NCBI GenBank assembly: GCA_902779085.1
Contig: CACYZY010000007.1
Location: forward strand, 1 to 64,000
Length of the DNA: 64,000 nucleotides
DNA from: an uncultured Bacteroidales bacterium
GTDB lineage: Bacteria; Bacteroidota; Bacteroidia; Bacteroidales; Bacteroidaceae
Direction of reading: 5' to 3'
The number at the start of each line of letters is the position of its first letter. The stretch's first letter is position 1. The notes beneath the pieces were generated by a model, which was not told the origin of the DNA, did not search any database, and saw only the letters and a program-made list of their open reading frames with translations. Shown one piece after another: positions 8,611 to 17,976 of this stretch. The position numbers and the translations under genes are program-made.

Positions 8611-9831
8611 ATGAACTATGTAAATCTTTTCAAAATAGCCATCAAGGCCATCTATAACAATAAGACGCGATCGTTGCTAACCATGCTGGGTATCATCATT
8701 GGTATCGCTTCAGTGATTGCTATGCTGGGATTTGGTCAAGGTACACAAGAGCAGATTACCAATGAAATCTCTTCTATGGGTTCAAACATGATTATGATCA
8801 ACCCAGGTGGAGAGCGTAGAGCTGGACAGCGTATGGATGCCAGTTCAATGCAGACCTTGAAGATGGAAGACTACGAAGCAATTCGAGATGAATGTGACCA
8901 TGTTAGCTACGTTAGTCCTAGCGTTTCAAGCTCTGGCCAATTGGTAGCAGGAAACAACAACTATCCATCTTCAGTTACTGGTTGCAGCGAAGATTATTTG
9001 AAGATAAGACAATTAGAAATGGCAGAAGGCGAGATGTTCTCCGAACAAGACGTTAAGACTGCTGCCAAGGTAGTTGTTTTAGGTAAGACAATTGTCGATA
9101 ATCTCTTCCCCTACGAAGATCCTATTGGTAAGAGCATTCGCGTTAACCAGATACCTTTCCAGGTAGTGGGTGTTTTAGAGAGTAAAGGTACCAATTCAAT
9201 GGGTATGGACCAAGATGAGATAGTATTGGCACCTTTCACCACAGTAATGAAGCGTATGCTATCGCAAAGTCACTTGCAGGGGATTCAGGCCAGTGCTCTT
9301 TCTGAAGCTGATACTGATGCCGCTATGGATGAGATTGAGGAAGTATTGCGCCGCAACCATCGTTTGAAGGAGGGTGACGAAAACAATTTCACCATGAACT
9401 CCATGCAGGAGATTATGGAAACGATGAACACAGTAACTGGCATGCTTACCTTATTGTTGGCTGCAATTGCTGGCATTTCATTAGTAGTTGGTGGCATTGG
9501 TATCATGAACATCATGTATGTATCTGTAACAGAACGTACCAAGGAAATTGGCCTGCGTATGTCAGTAGGTGCTCGTGGCATTGACATCCTGAGTCAGTTC
9601 CTGATTGAAGCCGTGCTGATTTGTCTTACTGGAGGTATCATCGGAATCTTATTGGGCTATGGACTAGGAGCATTAGTAGGTATGTTATCAGAACAGGTTT
9701 CTGTTTCTATTTCTGGTAGTTCTGTGATATTGTCTTTCAGTGTCTGTGTTCTGATTGGTATGTTCTTCGGCTGGTATCCTGCGAAGAAAGCTGCCAATCT
9801 TGACCCTATCGAGGCTTTGAGATACGAATAA
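8611..9831 (+). CDS. MacB-type ABC permease (FtsX fold)
   Basis: 406 residues from the ATG at 8611; the upstream in-frame TTG at 8602 is not needed. One N-terminal transmembrane helix (SLLTMLGIIIGIASVIAMLGFGQG) is followed by a large MacB periplasmic domain (about residues 45-265). Three C-terminal helices make the FtsX domain (LLAAIAGISLVVGGIGIMNIMYVSVTERTKEIGLR and two more), ending PAKKAANLDPIEALRYE, a hallmark of the family. With the ATPase, adaptor and TolC channel it forms a tripartite exporter for a peptide, antibiotic or lipid; the substrate cannot be read from sequence. Confidence 0.94.
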   Translation: MNYVNLFKIAIKAIYNNKTRSLLTMLGIIIGIASVIAMLGFGQGTQEQITNEISSMGSNMIMINPGGERRAGQRMDASSMQTLKMEDYEAIRDECDHVSYVSPSVSSSGQLVAGNNNYPSSVTGCSEDYLKIRQLEMAEGEMFSEQDVKTAAKVVVLGKTIVDNLFPYEDPIGKSIRVNQIPFQVVGVLESKGTNSMGMDQDEIVLAPFTTVMKRMLSQSHLQGIQASALSEADTDAAMDEIEEVLRRNHRLKEGDENNFTMNSMQEIMETMNTVTGMLTLLLAAIAGISLVVGGIGIMNIMYVSVTERTKEIGLRMSVGARGIDILSQFLIEAVLICLTGGIIGILLGYGLGALVGMLSEQVSVSISGSSVILSFSVCVLIGMFFGWYPAKKAANLDPIEALRYE

Positions 9832-9853
9832 TATTTCGTAACTTCGCAGCGTT

Positions 9854-10933
9854 ATGTCAAAAATTCAAATAGACAAGAAACTAATCACACACATTGTGGT
9901 ATGGGGAATCATGCTAGTATTCCCCTACCTCATGTTGTTACGTGGTGGCATCAATATGCCGCTATCCAGTTACTTCTTTTACGGAGGTTTCTGGTATGGT
10001 GTATGGATGCTGGTGTTCTACATCAATTATCTTTGGCTGGTACCCAAGTACCTACTCAAACATCGTACTACCACTTATTTACTGCTGAACATCATTATTA
10101 TTTTCGGTTTGTCATTCAGCTACCATTTGTGGGGTGAACACATGTTCCGCTATTATGTAGAACATTTTCCTGGTGAGGCAAGTGACTTCCCTAAACCATG
10201 GGAAAGGGGATTTAGACCTCCTTTCTATGTGGAGATCATACGCGACTCTTTTCCTTTGATTATCATTACCATCATAGCTACCATGGTAAGAATGAGCGAG
10301 GAATGGCGCAAATCTGAGACCTCACGCAAAGAGGCAGAGAAAGCTTTGGCAGAAGCCGAGCTACAGAACCTACGCAGTCAACTAAACCCCCACTTCCTGC
10401 TCAACACCTTAAACAACATCTATGCATTGATAGCTTTTGATACTGAAAAGGCCCAAGAATCGGTACAGGAACTAAGCAAGTTGTTGCGTCATGTTCTCTA
10501 TGAGAATAAGGACCAGTTCACCACTTTAAGTAAGGAGATTGAATTCATACAAAGCTACATTGAATTGATGCGCATTCGTCTGAGTAATAATGTAACTGTT
10601 GACACCGAGTTTGATTTAGATCCGCAGAGCAAGACGCCTATTGCCCCTCTAATATTTATTTCATTGGTGGAAAATGCATTTAAACACGGTATCTCACCCA
10701 CAGAATCCAGTTTCATTAAGATCCGTTTCAGTGAAGTACAAGGAACGGTACGTTGTCTCATCCAAAACAGCAACCATCGAAAAGTAGGCTATGACAAAAG
10801 TGGCAGTGGTATTGGTTTGGAGCAGGTAAAGAAGCGTCTCGACCTTTCCTACCCAGGCAAATACAGTTGGCATTATGGGTTAAGTAACGATGGCAAAGAG
10901 TATTCATCATCATTGGAAATCTCTACTATATAA
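9854..10933 (+). CDS. LytS-type sensor histidine kinase
   Basis: 359 residues. Four transmembrane helices occupy roughly residues 10-150 with no large extracytoplasmic domain. A short coiled coil (SEEWRKSETSRKEAEKALAEAEL) leads to the His_kinase motif LRSQLNPHFLLNTLNN (His near residue 179) and an HATPase domain with N-box SLVENAFKHGI and G-box SGSGIGLEQVKKRL. It would phosphorylate the LytTR regulator encoded 10 bp downstream. Its place at the end of the efflux operon suggests it senses the pump's substrate or envelope stress; that is inference. Confidence 0.93.
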   Translation: MSKIQIDKKLITHIVVWGIMLVFPYLMLLRGGINMPLSSYFFYGGFWYGVWMLVFYINYLWLVPKYLLKHRTTTYLLLNIIIIFGLSFSYHLWGEHMFRYYVEHFPGEASDFPKPWERGFRPPFYVEIIRDSFPLIIITIIATMVRMSEEWRKSETSRKEAEKALAEAELQNLRSQLNPHFLLNTLNNIYALIAFDTEKAQESVQELSKLLRHVLYENKDQFTTLSKEIEFIQSYIELMRIRLSNNVTVDTEFDLDPQSKTPIAPLIFISLVENAFKHGISPTESSFIKIRFSEVQGTVRCLIQNSNHRKVGYDKSGSGIGLEQVKKRLDLSYPGKYSWHYGLSNDGKEYSSSLEISTI

Positions 10934-10943
10934 ATAAGGAGTC

Positions 10944-11672
10944 ATGGAAAAGATACTATGCGCGGTGGTTGATGATGAGCCCTTGGCTTTGGGACTAATG
11001 GCAAGCTATGTAAAGAAGACACCTTTCTTGGAACTAGTGGGATCTTATAGTAGTGCTGTGCAAGCCATGCAAGAATTGCATGATCATCCCGTAGACCTTA
11101 TTTTTCTAGACATACAGATGCCAGAGTTGAACGGTCTAGATTATTCTCGCATGATTCCTTCACAGACACGCGTGGTATTTACTACTGCCTTTAACCAATA
11201 TGCGCTCGATGGCTATAAGGTAAACGCGCTCGATTATTTGCTTAAGCCTATCTCCTACCCAGATTTCTTGCAAACTGCCAACAAAGCGCAAGAATGGTTT
11301 AGATTAGTTGAACAAAGCCAGCAACCAGCAAAAGCAGATAAGGCAGAAGACATACAAAGTATATTCGTAAAGAGCGACTATAAACTTATCCAAATAGAAC
11401 TGAAAAACATCCTTTATATAGAAGGGCTGAAGGACTATGTGAAAATCTATGAAGATAATTCCACTAAGCCTGTGATATCATTGATGAGCATGAAAGCAAT
11501 GGAAGAAATGCTACCAACGGATCGTTTCATGCGTGTTCATCGTTCGTATATCGTTCAGAAAGAAAAAATTAGAATAATCGAGCATAATCGTATTGTTTTC
11601 GGCAATACTTATATTCCCATAGGTGATAGTTATAAGCAGGCTTTTCAAGATTTCTTAAATAAACGTAGTTAA
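10944..11672 (+). CDS. LytTR-family response regulator
   Basis: 242 residues. The receiver domain (about 1-120) has acidic residues VDDEP, the phospho-acceptor Asp near residue 56 in LIFLDIQMPELNG, a conserved Thr in VVFTTAF and Lys in DYLLKP. A LytTR DNA-binding domain follows (about 140-240; ILYIEGLKDYVKIYED and FMRVHRSYIVQ). It is paired with the upstream kinase. Last gene of the operon; the acyl-CoA ligase downstream has its own promoter. Likely autoregulates the pump operon, but no operator could be identified. Confidence 0.95.
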   Translation: MEKILCAVVDDEPLALGLMASYVKKTPFLELVGSYSSAVQAMQELHDHPVDLIFLDIQMPELNGLDYSRMIPSQTRVVFTTAFNQYALDGYKVNALDYLLKPISYPDFLQTANKAQEWFRLVEQSQQPAKADKAEDIQSIFVKSDYKLIQIELKNILYIEGLKDYVKIYEDNSTKPVISLMSMKAMEEMLPTDRFMRVHRSYIVQKEKIRIIEHNRIVFGNTYIPIGDSYKQAFQDFLNKRS

Positions 11673-11694
11673 GAAAAAAATCCCTTATTTTTAT

Positions 11695-11725
11695 TTTGTG
11701 GTTTGACGCAAAAGGCATATCTTTG
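11695..11725 (+). promoter_or_regulatory. Promoter of the acyl-CoA ligase gene
   Basis: TTTG (11695-11698), 19 bp, TATCTTTG (11718-11725). The transcript would start near 11731 and leave a leader of about 27 nt before the ATG at 11758. Confidence 0.7.
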
Positions 11726-11757
11726 CACAAAAATATTAAATTTGTGCAATAATTGAC

Positions 11758-13416
11758 ATGGAACAAGGTTTTTTGCAATTAATAGAAGACTCGATTAAAA
11801 AGAACTGGGACTTAGATGCCCTAACCGATTATAATGGTGCTACATTGCAGTACAAAGATGTAGCTCGCAAGATTGAAAAAGTGCATATCTTTTTAGAAGA
11901 GGCCGGTGTAAAAAAAGGTGATAAGATCGCCATTTGCGGTAGAAACTCTTCACACTGGGGAGTTACTTATCTTGCCATCCTCTCATATGGTGCCATCGTT
12001 GTTCCCATACTACATGAGTTTAAAGCTGATAATGTTCATCACATTGTGAATCATTCTGATGCACGTATGTTGTATGTAGGTGATCGTGTATGGGAAGACC
12101 TCAACGAGCAAGAGATGCCAAAATTGGAAGGTATCATTTTGATGACCGACTTCTCTGTATTGGTAGCACGCAACAAAAAATTGTTGCACGCTCGCGAGCA
12201 TTTGAACGAGATTTTTGGAAAAAAATATCCCAAGAATTTCCGTCCTGAACATGTACAATATTATAAAGAACAAAGCCCCGATGAACTTGCCATGATCAAC
12301 TATACTTCTGGCACGACTAGTTCTTCGAAAGGTGTAATGATTCCTTACCGCGCTTTGTGGTCAAATATGGCGTTCGCACAGAGTGTTCTCGATTTGTTCC
12401 CAGGAGACAAGGTAGTGAGCATTCTACCTATGGCACATACTTTTGGTATGTCGTTCGAGTTTCTGTATGAATTTGTGGTTGGTTGCCACGTATACTTCCT
12501 GACCCGAATTCCTTCTCCCAAAATCATAGCACAGGCTTTTGCTGATGTGAAACCTCGTATCGTCATTGCAGTACCTTTGGTAGTGGAAAAGATTATCAAG
12601 AAAAAAGTACTCCCTCAATTAGAGAAGAACATTTGGGCACAACTGATGCTCAACTTGCCTGTACTTAGTGACATCGTGAAGAAACGTATTTGCGAACAAG
12701 TAACGGCTGGTTTTGGTGGGAACTTTATAGAGGTAATCATGGGTGGTGCACCTCTAAATAAAGAAGTGGAGTCATTCCTGCGTTCCATCAATTTCAAATA
12801 CACTGTTGGTTATGGTATGACAGAGTGTGCACCTATCATTTCTTACGAGGGATGGGATAAATACAAGCCATATTCATGTGGTAAAGCTGCTCCTCGTATG
12901 GAAATCAAAATCGATTCGCCTGATCCACAGAATGTTCCTGGCGAGATTCTCACCAAAGGTATGAATGTTATGTTAGGTTATTATAAGAACGAAGAAGCTA
13001 CTAAAGCTGCCATTACTCCAGACGGTTGGTTACATACTGGTGACTTGGGCGTGTTGGATACAGAAGGTAACCTTACTATACGTGGACGTTCTAAGAACAT
13101 GATTCTTGGTCCTGACGGTCAGAATATCTATCCTGAGGAGATTGAGAGTGAATTGGGCAGCATGCCATACGTATCAGAATGTATTGTTATTCAACAAGAA
13201 GGCAAATTAGTAGGCTTAGTATATCCAGATTTCGATCTCGCTAATAAGGAGGGCATCGTTAATGGAAAGATGGCTACTGTGATGGAAGAAAACCGTGTAC
13301 AGTTGAACCAAAAACTCCCTAATTATTGCCAGATTAGCAGAATTAAGATTTTCTACGAGGAATTTGAAAAAACCCCAAAGAAATCCATCAAGCGCTATCT
13401 CTACCAGAACGCATAA
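11758..13416 (+). CDS. Long-chain acyl-CoA ligase (AMP-forming)
   Basis: 552 residues of the ANL adenylating superfamily. The P-loop-like motif INYTSGTTSSSKGVMIPYRALWSN (about residues 180-203) binds ATP, GYGMTECAPIISYEG contacts adenylate, and GWLHTGDLG plus RSKNMILGPDGQNIYPEEIE mark the hinge and C-terminal domain. The order and the lack of a carrier domain fit a FadD-type fatty acyl-CoA or acyl-ACP synthetase. The enzyme activates free fatty acids with ATP and CoA at the inner membrane face. It is monocistronic, with its own promoter and a strong terminator. A bile-acid or aryl-acid substrate cannot be excluded. Confidence 0.88.
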   Translation: MEQGFLQLIEDSIKKNWDLDALTDYNGATLQYKDVARKIEKVHIFLEEAGVKKGDKIAICGRNSSHWGVTYLAILSYGAIVVPILHEFKADNVHHIVNHSDARMLYVGDRVWEDLNEQEMPKLEGIILMTDFSVLVARNKKLLHAREHLNEIFGKKYPKNFRPEHVQYYKEQSPDELAMINYTSGTTSSSKGVMIPYRALWSNMAFAQSVLDLFPGDKVVSILPMAHTFGMSFEFLYEFVVGCHVYFLTRIPSPKIIAQAFADVKPRIVIAVPLVVEKIIKKKVLPQLEKNIWAQLMLNLPVLSDIVKKRICEQVTAGFGGNFIEVIMGGAPLNKEVESFLRSINFKYTVGYGMTECAPIISYEGWDKYKPYSCGKAAPRMEIKIDSPDPQNVPGEILTKGMNVMLGYYKNEEATKAAITPDGWLHTGDLGVLDTEGNLTIRGRSKNMILGPDGQNIYPEEIESELGSMPYVSECIVIQQEGKLVGLVYPDFDLANKEGIVNGKMATVMEENRVQLNQKLPNYCQISRIKIFYEEFEKTPKKSIKRYLYQNA

Positions 13417-13421
13417 AGTAA

Positions 13422-13445
13422 AAAGGCTCCCAATCGGGAGCCTTT
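13422..13445. terminator. Terminator after the acyl-CoA ligase gene
   Basis: AAAGGCTCCC (13422-13431), loop AATC, GGGAGCCTTT (13436-13445), then ATTAT. The perfect 10-bp stem flanked by A and T runs can serve the ligase gene and the converging cstA-like gene. Confidence 0.85.
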
Positions 13446-13480
13446 ATTATAATAATAGTTTACGAAAGCTCATCGATCAT

Positions 13481-14905
13481 CTAACTTGCAGCCTTATCTT
13501 TCCTATACCAAACAAAGAACCAAGAAATAGCTACAATTAAAATGCAACCACCTATACCATAGGATATCAAATTGCCCATACCAAAAGCAATAGGCGAAAT
13601 CAGCAAGAAGGTACTACATACGAAAGTCATGAATAAGGCTGGTATTAGCGTAATATAAAATGGCTTTTGCTGTTGTGCTAAATACACAGTAAGCGCCCAA
13701 AGAGTAAAGATGGACAGTGTTTGGTTAGCCCATCCGAAGTAGTTCCATATCACATTGAATCCATCTTCATCAGCAATATTAAACCACAAGATCAAGGTAG
13801 TTACGATGAATAACGGGATACAGATCAGTAGTCGGTTACGAATAGGCTTCTGTTTCAAATGAATAAAGTCAGCTATAATTAATCGGGCACTGCGCAAAGC
13901 CGTATCACCACTGGTGATAGGAGCTGCCACCACACCCATTATGGCCAAGATGCCACCTAAGGTACCCAACCAGTTTTTAGATACAATGTTCACTATCTGA
14001 GGGGCACTGGCAGATGTCTCAGCACCCAGTTCTAACGCACCGCCACCATAGAAGAAATAGGATGCTACTGTTGCCCATACTAGCGCAACTATACCCTCAG
14101 TAATCATGGAACCATAGAAAATTGGACGACCCAGTTTTTCATGTTTCATACAACGAGCCATCAACGGACTCTGGGTAGCATGAAAGCCACTAATAGCACC
14201 ACAGGCAATGGTGATAAACAAAATAGGAACAATAGGACCCATCTTAGGATTACGGTTACCAATGCCTTCCCAAATTTCAGGAATATCAGGCATCTTAATC
14301 AACAATCCTACAAACATGGCAGCAGCCATAAACAACAGGGCAAATGCAAACAATGGGTATATTATACCAATGATGCGGTCAATAGGCATCATGGTAGCAA
14401 TAACATAATATACAAAAATCACAGCAATCCATATCTCGACATTACCTACTATGCCTCCCATAATAATAGCAGGACTATACACAAATACAGCACCTACCAT
14501 AACCAACAACAAAATTGAAAACACCAGCATAATAGTCTTGGTACGATTTCCTAAATACTTACCTATGATATCAGGCAAGCCAATGCCTCCATTGCGCACA
14601 GAGAGCATTCCACTTAAATAATCGTGAGTAGCTCCGGCAAAAATGCAACCCAACACTATCCACAAATAAGCTGACGGACCAAACTTGGCCCCCATAATTG
14701 CACCAAAGATAGGGCCAGTGCCAGCAATATTGAGAAATTGAATCATGAAAATCTTCCACAAAGGCAAAGGAATAAAATCCACACCATCAGTTTTCGACAA
14801 AGCAGGAGTACGATGGTTAGTAGGCCCAAATACATGCTCCACAAACTTTCCATAGAACATATATCCTACAATCAATGCCAGCAATGCTAAGAAAAATGTA
14901 ATCAT
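13481..14905 (-). CDS. cstA: CstA-family carbon starvation / peptide-pyruvate transporter
   Basis: 474 residues from the ATG at 14905 (MITFFLALLALIVGYMFYGKFVE); the first ten residues of the longer frame are unlikely to be used. The family signatures NIAGTGPIFGAIMGAKFGP, DYLSGMLSVRNGG and SGFHATQSPLMARCMKHE are present, as is GDTALRSARLIIADF. It is shorter than E. coli CstA (about 700 residues), as is usual in Bacteroidetes. CstA and BtsT relatives carry peptides or pyruvate across the inner membrane. A minus-strand -7-like element (TATTTTTG, 14943-14950) lies upstream. Confidence 0.88.
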   Translation of the reverse strand: MITFFLALLALIVGYMFYGKFVEHVFGPTNHRTPALSKTDGVDFIPLPLWKIFMIQFLNIAGTGPIFGAIMGAKFGPSAYLWIVLGCIFAGATHDYLSGMLSVRNGGIGLPDIIGKYLGNRTKTIMLVFSILLLVMVGAVFVYSPAIIMGGIVGNVEIWIAVIFVYYVIATMMPIDRIIGIIYPLFAFALLFMAAAMFVGLLIKMPDIPEIWEGIGNRNPKMGPIVPILFITIACGAISGFHATQSPLMARCMKHEKLGRPIFYGSMITEGIVALVWATVASYFFYGGGALELGAETSASAPQIVNIVSKNWLGTLGGILAIMGVVAAPITSGDTALRSARLIIADFIHLKQKPIRNRLLICIPLFIVTTLILWFNIADEDGFNVIWNYFGWANQTLSIFTLWALTVYLAQQQKPFYITLIPALFMTFVCSTFLLISPIAFGMGNLISYGIGGCILIVAISWFFVWYRKDKAAS

Positions 14906-15010
14906 AACTAACAAATACCTATTGTAAACGCACAAAACTGTGCAAAAATAATAGATAGAATCTTAAAAAAGAAACTATTTAAAAGAAAAGTGTCAATTTT
15001 CATGTTTAAC

Positions 15011-15041
15011 TTGGTAGTCTTGAAAGATTGTTATATCTTTA
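15011..15041 (+). promoter_or_regulatory. Promoter placing the start codon at +1
   Basis: TTG (15011-15013), 20 bp gap, TATCTTTA (15034-15041). The ATG of the next gene begins at 15046, only 5 nt after the -7 box, so the message may be leaderless. Confidence 0.5.
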
Positions 15042-15045
15042 CCGC

Positions 15046-16512
15046 ATGAAAACAAAAGTACTTATTCTATTTGCCATTATATGGGTCCAACTATCTATAG
15101 CACAGCCCCCTATGCCAAAATACGAACTAAGGGCAGCATGGATAACCACCATATATGGTCTTGACTGGCCACAAACAAAAGCCACCAATGCTGAGGGCAT
15201 CCGACGCCAAAAGGCAGAGTTTTTAGAAATTTTGGACAAATTGAAAATGGCCAATTTCAACACGGTTTTGTTCCAAACACGCACCCGAGGTGATGTAATA
15301 TATAAATCGACTTATGAGCCCTATAACTCCATACTTTCCGGTAAGGTAGGTGGCAACCCTGGCTATGATCCTTTAGCTTTCGTAATAGAAGAATGCCATA
15401 AACGAGGTATGGAATGCCACGCATGGATTGTGGCTATCCCCTTAGGCAACCGTACACACGTGAACGCACTGGGTAGCAGTTCTGTAACCAAGAAAAAACC
15501 TAATATTACCGTTGCTTATAAGAGAGAGTATTTCCTCAATCCAGGGCATCCCGACACCAAGAAATACCTGATGGACATCACCCGTGAAATTGTTCAGAAT
15601 TACGATGTTGATGGTGTGCATTACGACTACTTGCGCTATCCAGAACACTCACCTCAATTCCCAGACAGAAACGAGTTTCGCAAGTATGGCAAAGGACGTG
15701 ACATTGACCAGTGGCGTAGAGACAATATCACTGAAATAGTACGTTATATTTACAATGGCGTTAAAACTCTGAAACCTTGGGTAAAGGTTAGTACCAGCCC
15801 GGTAGGTAAATTCGACGATACCACCCGTTATCCTTCAAAAAGCTGGAACGCATATAATGCTGTGAAGCAAGATGTAGTAGGCTGGATGGGCGAAGGCATA
15901 CAAGACCAGATATATCCTATGATGTATTTCAAGGGCAACAATTTCTATCCCTTTGCGTTAGATTGGAAAGAGCAAAGTAATGGGCGCCAAGTAATCCCTG
16001 GCCTAGGCATCTATTTCCTTGACCCAAAGGAGGGTGACTGGGACATTAGTGAGATTGAACGGCAGATATTGTTCAGTCGCAGCAACGGTCTGGCTGGACA
16101 AGCCCACTACCGGGTAAAGTACCTGATGGACAATGTACAAGGACTTTACGACCTACTCTCCGACGAACTATACACTGCTCCTGCCCTACCTCCTGCTACT
16201 CCCTGGCTAGACAATGTGGCACCTTCTGCGCCTCACAATTTGTTGGTAGAGGCCGATTCTGATGGATATACGACCTTAAGTTGGGAAGCAGCTACTGACA
16301 ATGATACAAAGAATGCCCCTATGTATGTGGTTTATGGTTCTAACACTAACCCTGTTGACACCCAGAATCCCGCCAATATCATAGCACAACGCGTTCAGGG
16401 GACAAAATACACCTATGCCCCTATTTTTCCATGGAATAGGAAAAACTACTTCGCTGTGACGGCTATCGACCGTTACGGCAACGAGAGTGAAGCATTGCAA
16501 ATAAAGCAATAA
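15046..16512 (+). CDS. GHL10 family (DUF187) secreted glycosidase-like protein
   Basis: 488 residues starting at MKTKVLILFAIIWVQLSIAQ, a signal peptide. The GHL10 domain fills most of the protein: KYELRAAWITTIYGLDWP at its start, NTVLFQTRTRGDVIY, and VDGVHYDYLRYP carrying the acidic residues expected at the end of a TIM-barrel strand. The C-terminal ~100 residues (APSAPHNLLVEADSDGYTTLSWEAATDND) look like a fibronectin type III domain. Relatives are predicted or shown to act on peptidoglycan-type or other glycans at the cell surface; the substrate here is unknown. A promoter sits immediately upstream. It converges on the ATP-grasp-like gene. Confidence 0.85.
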   Translation: MKTKVLILFAIIWVQLSIAQPPMPKYELRAAWITTIYGLDWPQTKATNAEGIRRQKAEFLEILDKLKMANFNTVLFQTRTRGDVIYKSTYEPYNSILSGKVGGNPGYDPLAFVIEECHKRGMECHAWIVAIPLGNRTHVNALGSSSVTKKKPNITVAYKREYFLNPGHPDTKKYLMDITREIVQNYDVDGVHYDYLRYPEHSPQFPDRNEFRKYGKGRDIDQWRRDNITEIVRYIYNGVKTLKPWVKVSTSPVGKFDDTTRYPSKSWNAYNAVKQDVVGWMGEGIQDQIYPMMYFKGNNFYPFALDWKEQSNGRQVIPGLGIYFLDPKEGDWDISEIERQILFSRSNGLAGQAHYRVKYLMDNVQGLYDLLSDELYTAPALPPATPWLDNVAPSAPHNLLVEADSDGYTTLSWEAATDNDTKNAPMYVVYGSNTNPVDTQNPANIIAQRVQGTKYTYAPIFPWNRKNYFAVTAIDRYGNESEALQIKQ

Positions 16513-16623
16513 GTCACCCTATATTTGGGAGATGTTTGTACAGTATAGGTTTTGTCCCTATTGCGCATAACAACAAATATTCTAGCTACTGAAGGGGATT
16601 GATATAACACTATATCCTGGGAA

Positions 16624-17835
16624 CTAAGATACTACTATATATGCCAGATTCAGCGAGTAGTGTGTCACAGGGACTAAAGGGACGAAGCCTGAAAAAAACT
16701 TGCCTTGCTCAATATGTAAGGGATATTTAGATTTATAATCGTTTACAAATACATCTAGTTGTTCATGAGTGCGAAAATGCTGGATCATGAATTTGCCCTT
16801 AACTCCTTCTGCCAAGAATCTATCTGTTATGACACGAGCCACATAGCCCATAGTATGACGATAGTTTATTTCCACACAAGGATGGATACACATTCCACCA
16901 GGCTCTTGGCATACCATCATATCTACTCCTACATGTCCTTTGTAGCCTTTCTTTAAAAGAAAACTGCCAATGGTAACAAGTGTTTTATCCAACAACGATT
17001 TGGGGACATATTTACTTAGGGCCTTAACAATTTCTGCATTGCTCAGTAAAGCATTGCCCTTGTAGAAACCTTTATGGTCAGTAGTAAATAAAGAATAGCC
17101 TAAAAAAGAAACAGCACGGTTAGGATTATCTCCAACAAAAAACTCCATCGCAAAATCTTGTACCTTCTTATATATGGGTGACATAGTGACATAGCCTTGA
17201 GTATCAATAACTCTTTGGCACCAGTTCTTGTCTCTGACGTTGAAAGTATCACGACACCAAAGCAAACCCTTTCCACTACTCGACCAGGGTTCTTTGAACA
17301 CCACTCCACCTCGGTCTTTCAAAGAATTGTAATACTGCTCACAATCTATTGTGTTTGTCACATTGTAGGAAATGCCACAAAAACCATGCTGACTCTGAAA
17401 TAATTTCAACGCCAATTGTACTACTCCTCGCTGTGACAATTGGCGATGGAAATCAAGTTGGGCATCAGTGGGCAAATACTGCGGATTGATGCCGGTACGA
17501 ATAAGCATATTGCGAAATGAGGTATTCCAACCCCAAGGATAAATTTCGAAAGGTTCTACTTTAATATACTCAGCAATCTTATTCTGCTCTTTAGATGATT
17601 TGAGTTCAGACATCGAAAGCAACTTTACATTAAGTCCGAATAGTTGGGTCATTTCTTCCATAAAGGTTTCGTTATGTAATGTATCTGTCAAGACATAACT
17701 ACCTGGTTCTGTATACCATACAGGCAACAGCGACAAATCACTTATCATCTGACGCACCCCTTCGGTAGGAGTATAGTTGCCTTTGCCGTTGGCCAATGCC
17801 AAATCTGTATCAGGATTGAAGATAGATAGCACCAT
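16624..17835 (-). CDS. ATP-grasp-like protein of unknown function
   Basis: 403 residues from the ATG at 17835 (MVLSIFNPDTDLALANG). A TATCTTTA -7-like box on the minus strand (17861-17868) would lie upstream of that start, so the longer frame from 17883 is not favoured. The middle and C-terminal parts look like an ATP-grasp fold: GGVVFKEPWSSSGKGLLW resembles the glycine-rich nucleotide loop, and GHVGVDMMV followed by HPCVEINYRHTMG resembles the Mg-binding E-x-N strand. ATP-grasp enzymes join a carboxylate to an amine or thiol, but I cannot name the substrate. No neighbour on the same strand gives context. Confidence 0.6.
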   Translation of the reverse strand: MVLSIFNPDTDLALANGKGNYTPTEGVRQMISDLSLLPVWYTEPGSYVLTDTLHNETFMEEMTQLFGLNVKLLSMSELKSSKEQNKIAEYIKVEPFEIYPWGWNTSFRNMLIRTGINPQYLPTDAQLDFHRQLSQRGVVQLALKLFQSQHGFCGISYNVTNTIDCEQYYNSLKDRGGVVFKEPWSSSGKGLLWCRDTFNVRDKNWCQRVIDTQGYVTMSPIYKKVQDFAMEFFVGDNPNRAVSFLGYSLFTTDHKGFYKGNALLSNAEIVKALSKYVPKSLLDKTLVTIGSFLLKKGYKGHVGVDMMVCQEPGGMCIHPCVEINYRHTMGYVARVITDRFLAEGVKGKFMIQHFRTHEQLDVFVNDYKSKYPLHIEQGKFFSGFVPLVPVTHYSLNLAYIVVS

Positions 17836-17890
17836 TTCAGCGAGATTCAAATTTCGGTTATAAAGATAGTTAATATTTTGCATTCTCCGC

Positions 17891-17921
17891 TTTGAGAATA
17901 GGCAAAAAAGAGCTATATTTG
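17891..17921 (+). promoter_or_regulatory. Promoter of nifJ
   Basis: TTTG (17891-17894), 19 bp, TATATTTG (17914-17921). The transcript would start near 17927 with a leader of about 50 nt before the ATG at 17977. Confidence 0.7.
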
Positions 17922-17976
17922 CAGATTGAACTTAAAATGCAAATAATTATTTAATCAATAAACTAAAACAAAAATT

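Noticed and set aside
16518-16549. Terminator after the GHL10 gene
   Set aside because: CCTATA/TATAGG is only 6 bp with a 20-base loop and a weak T-tract.
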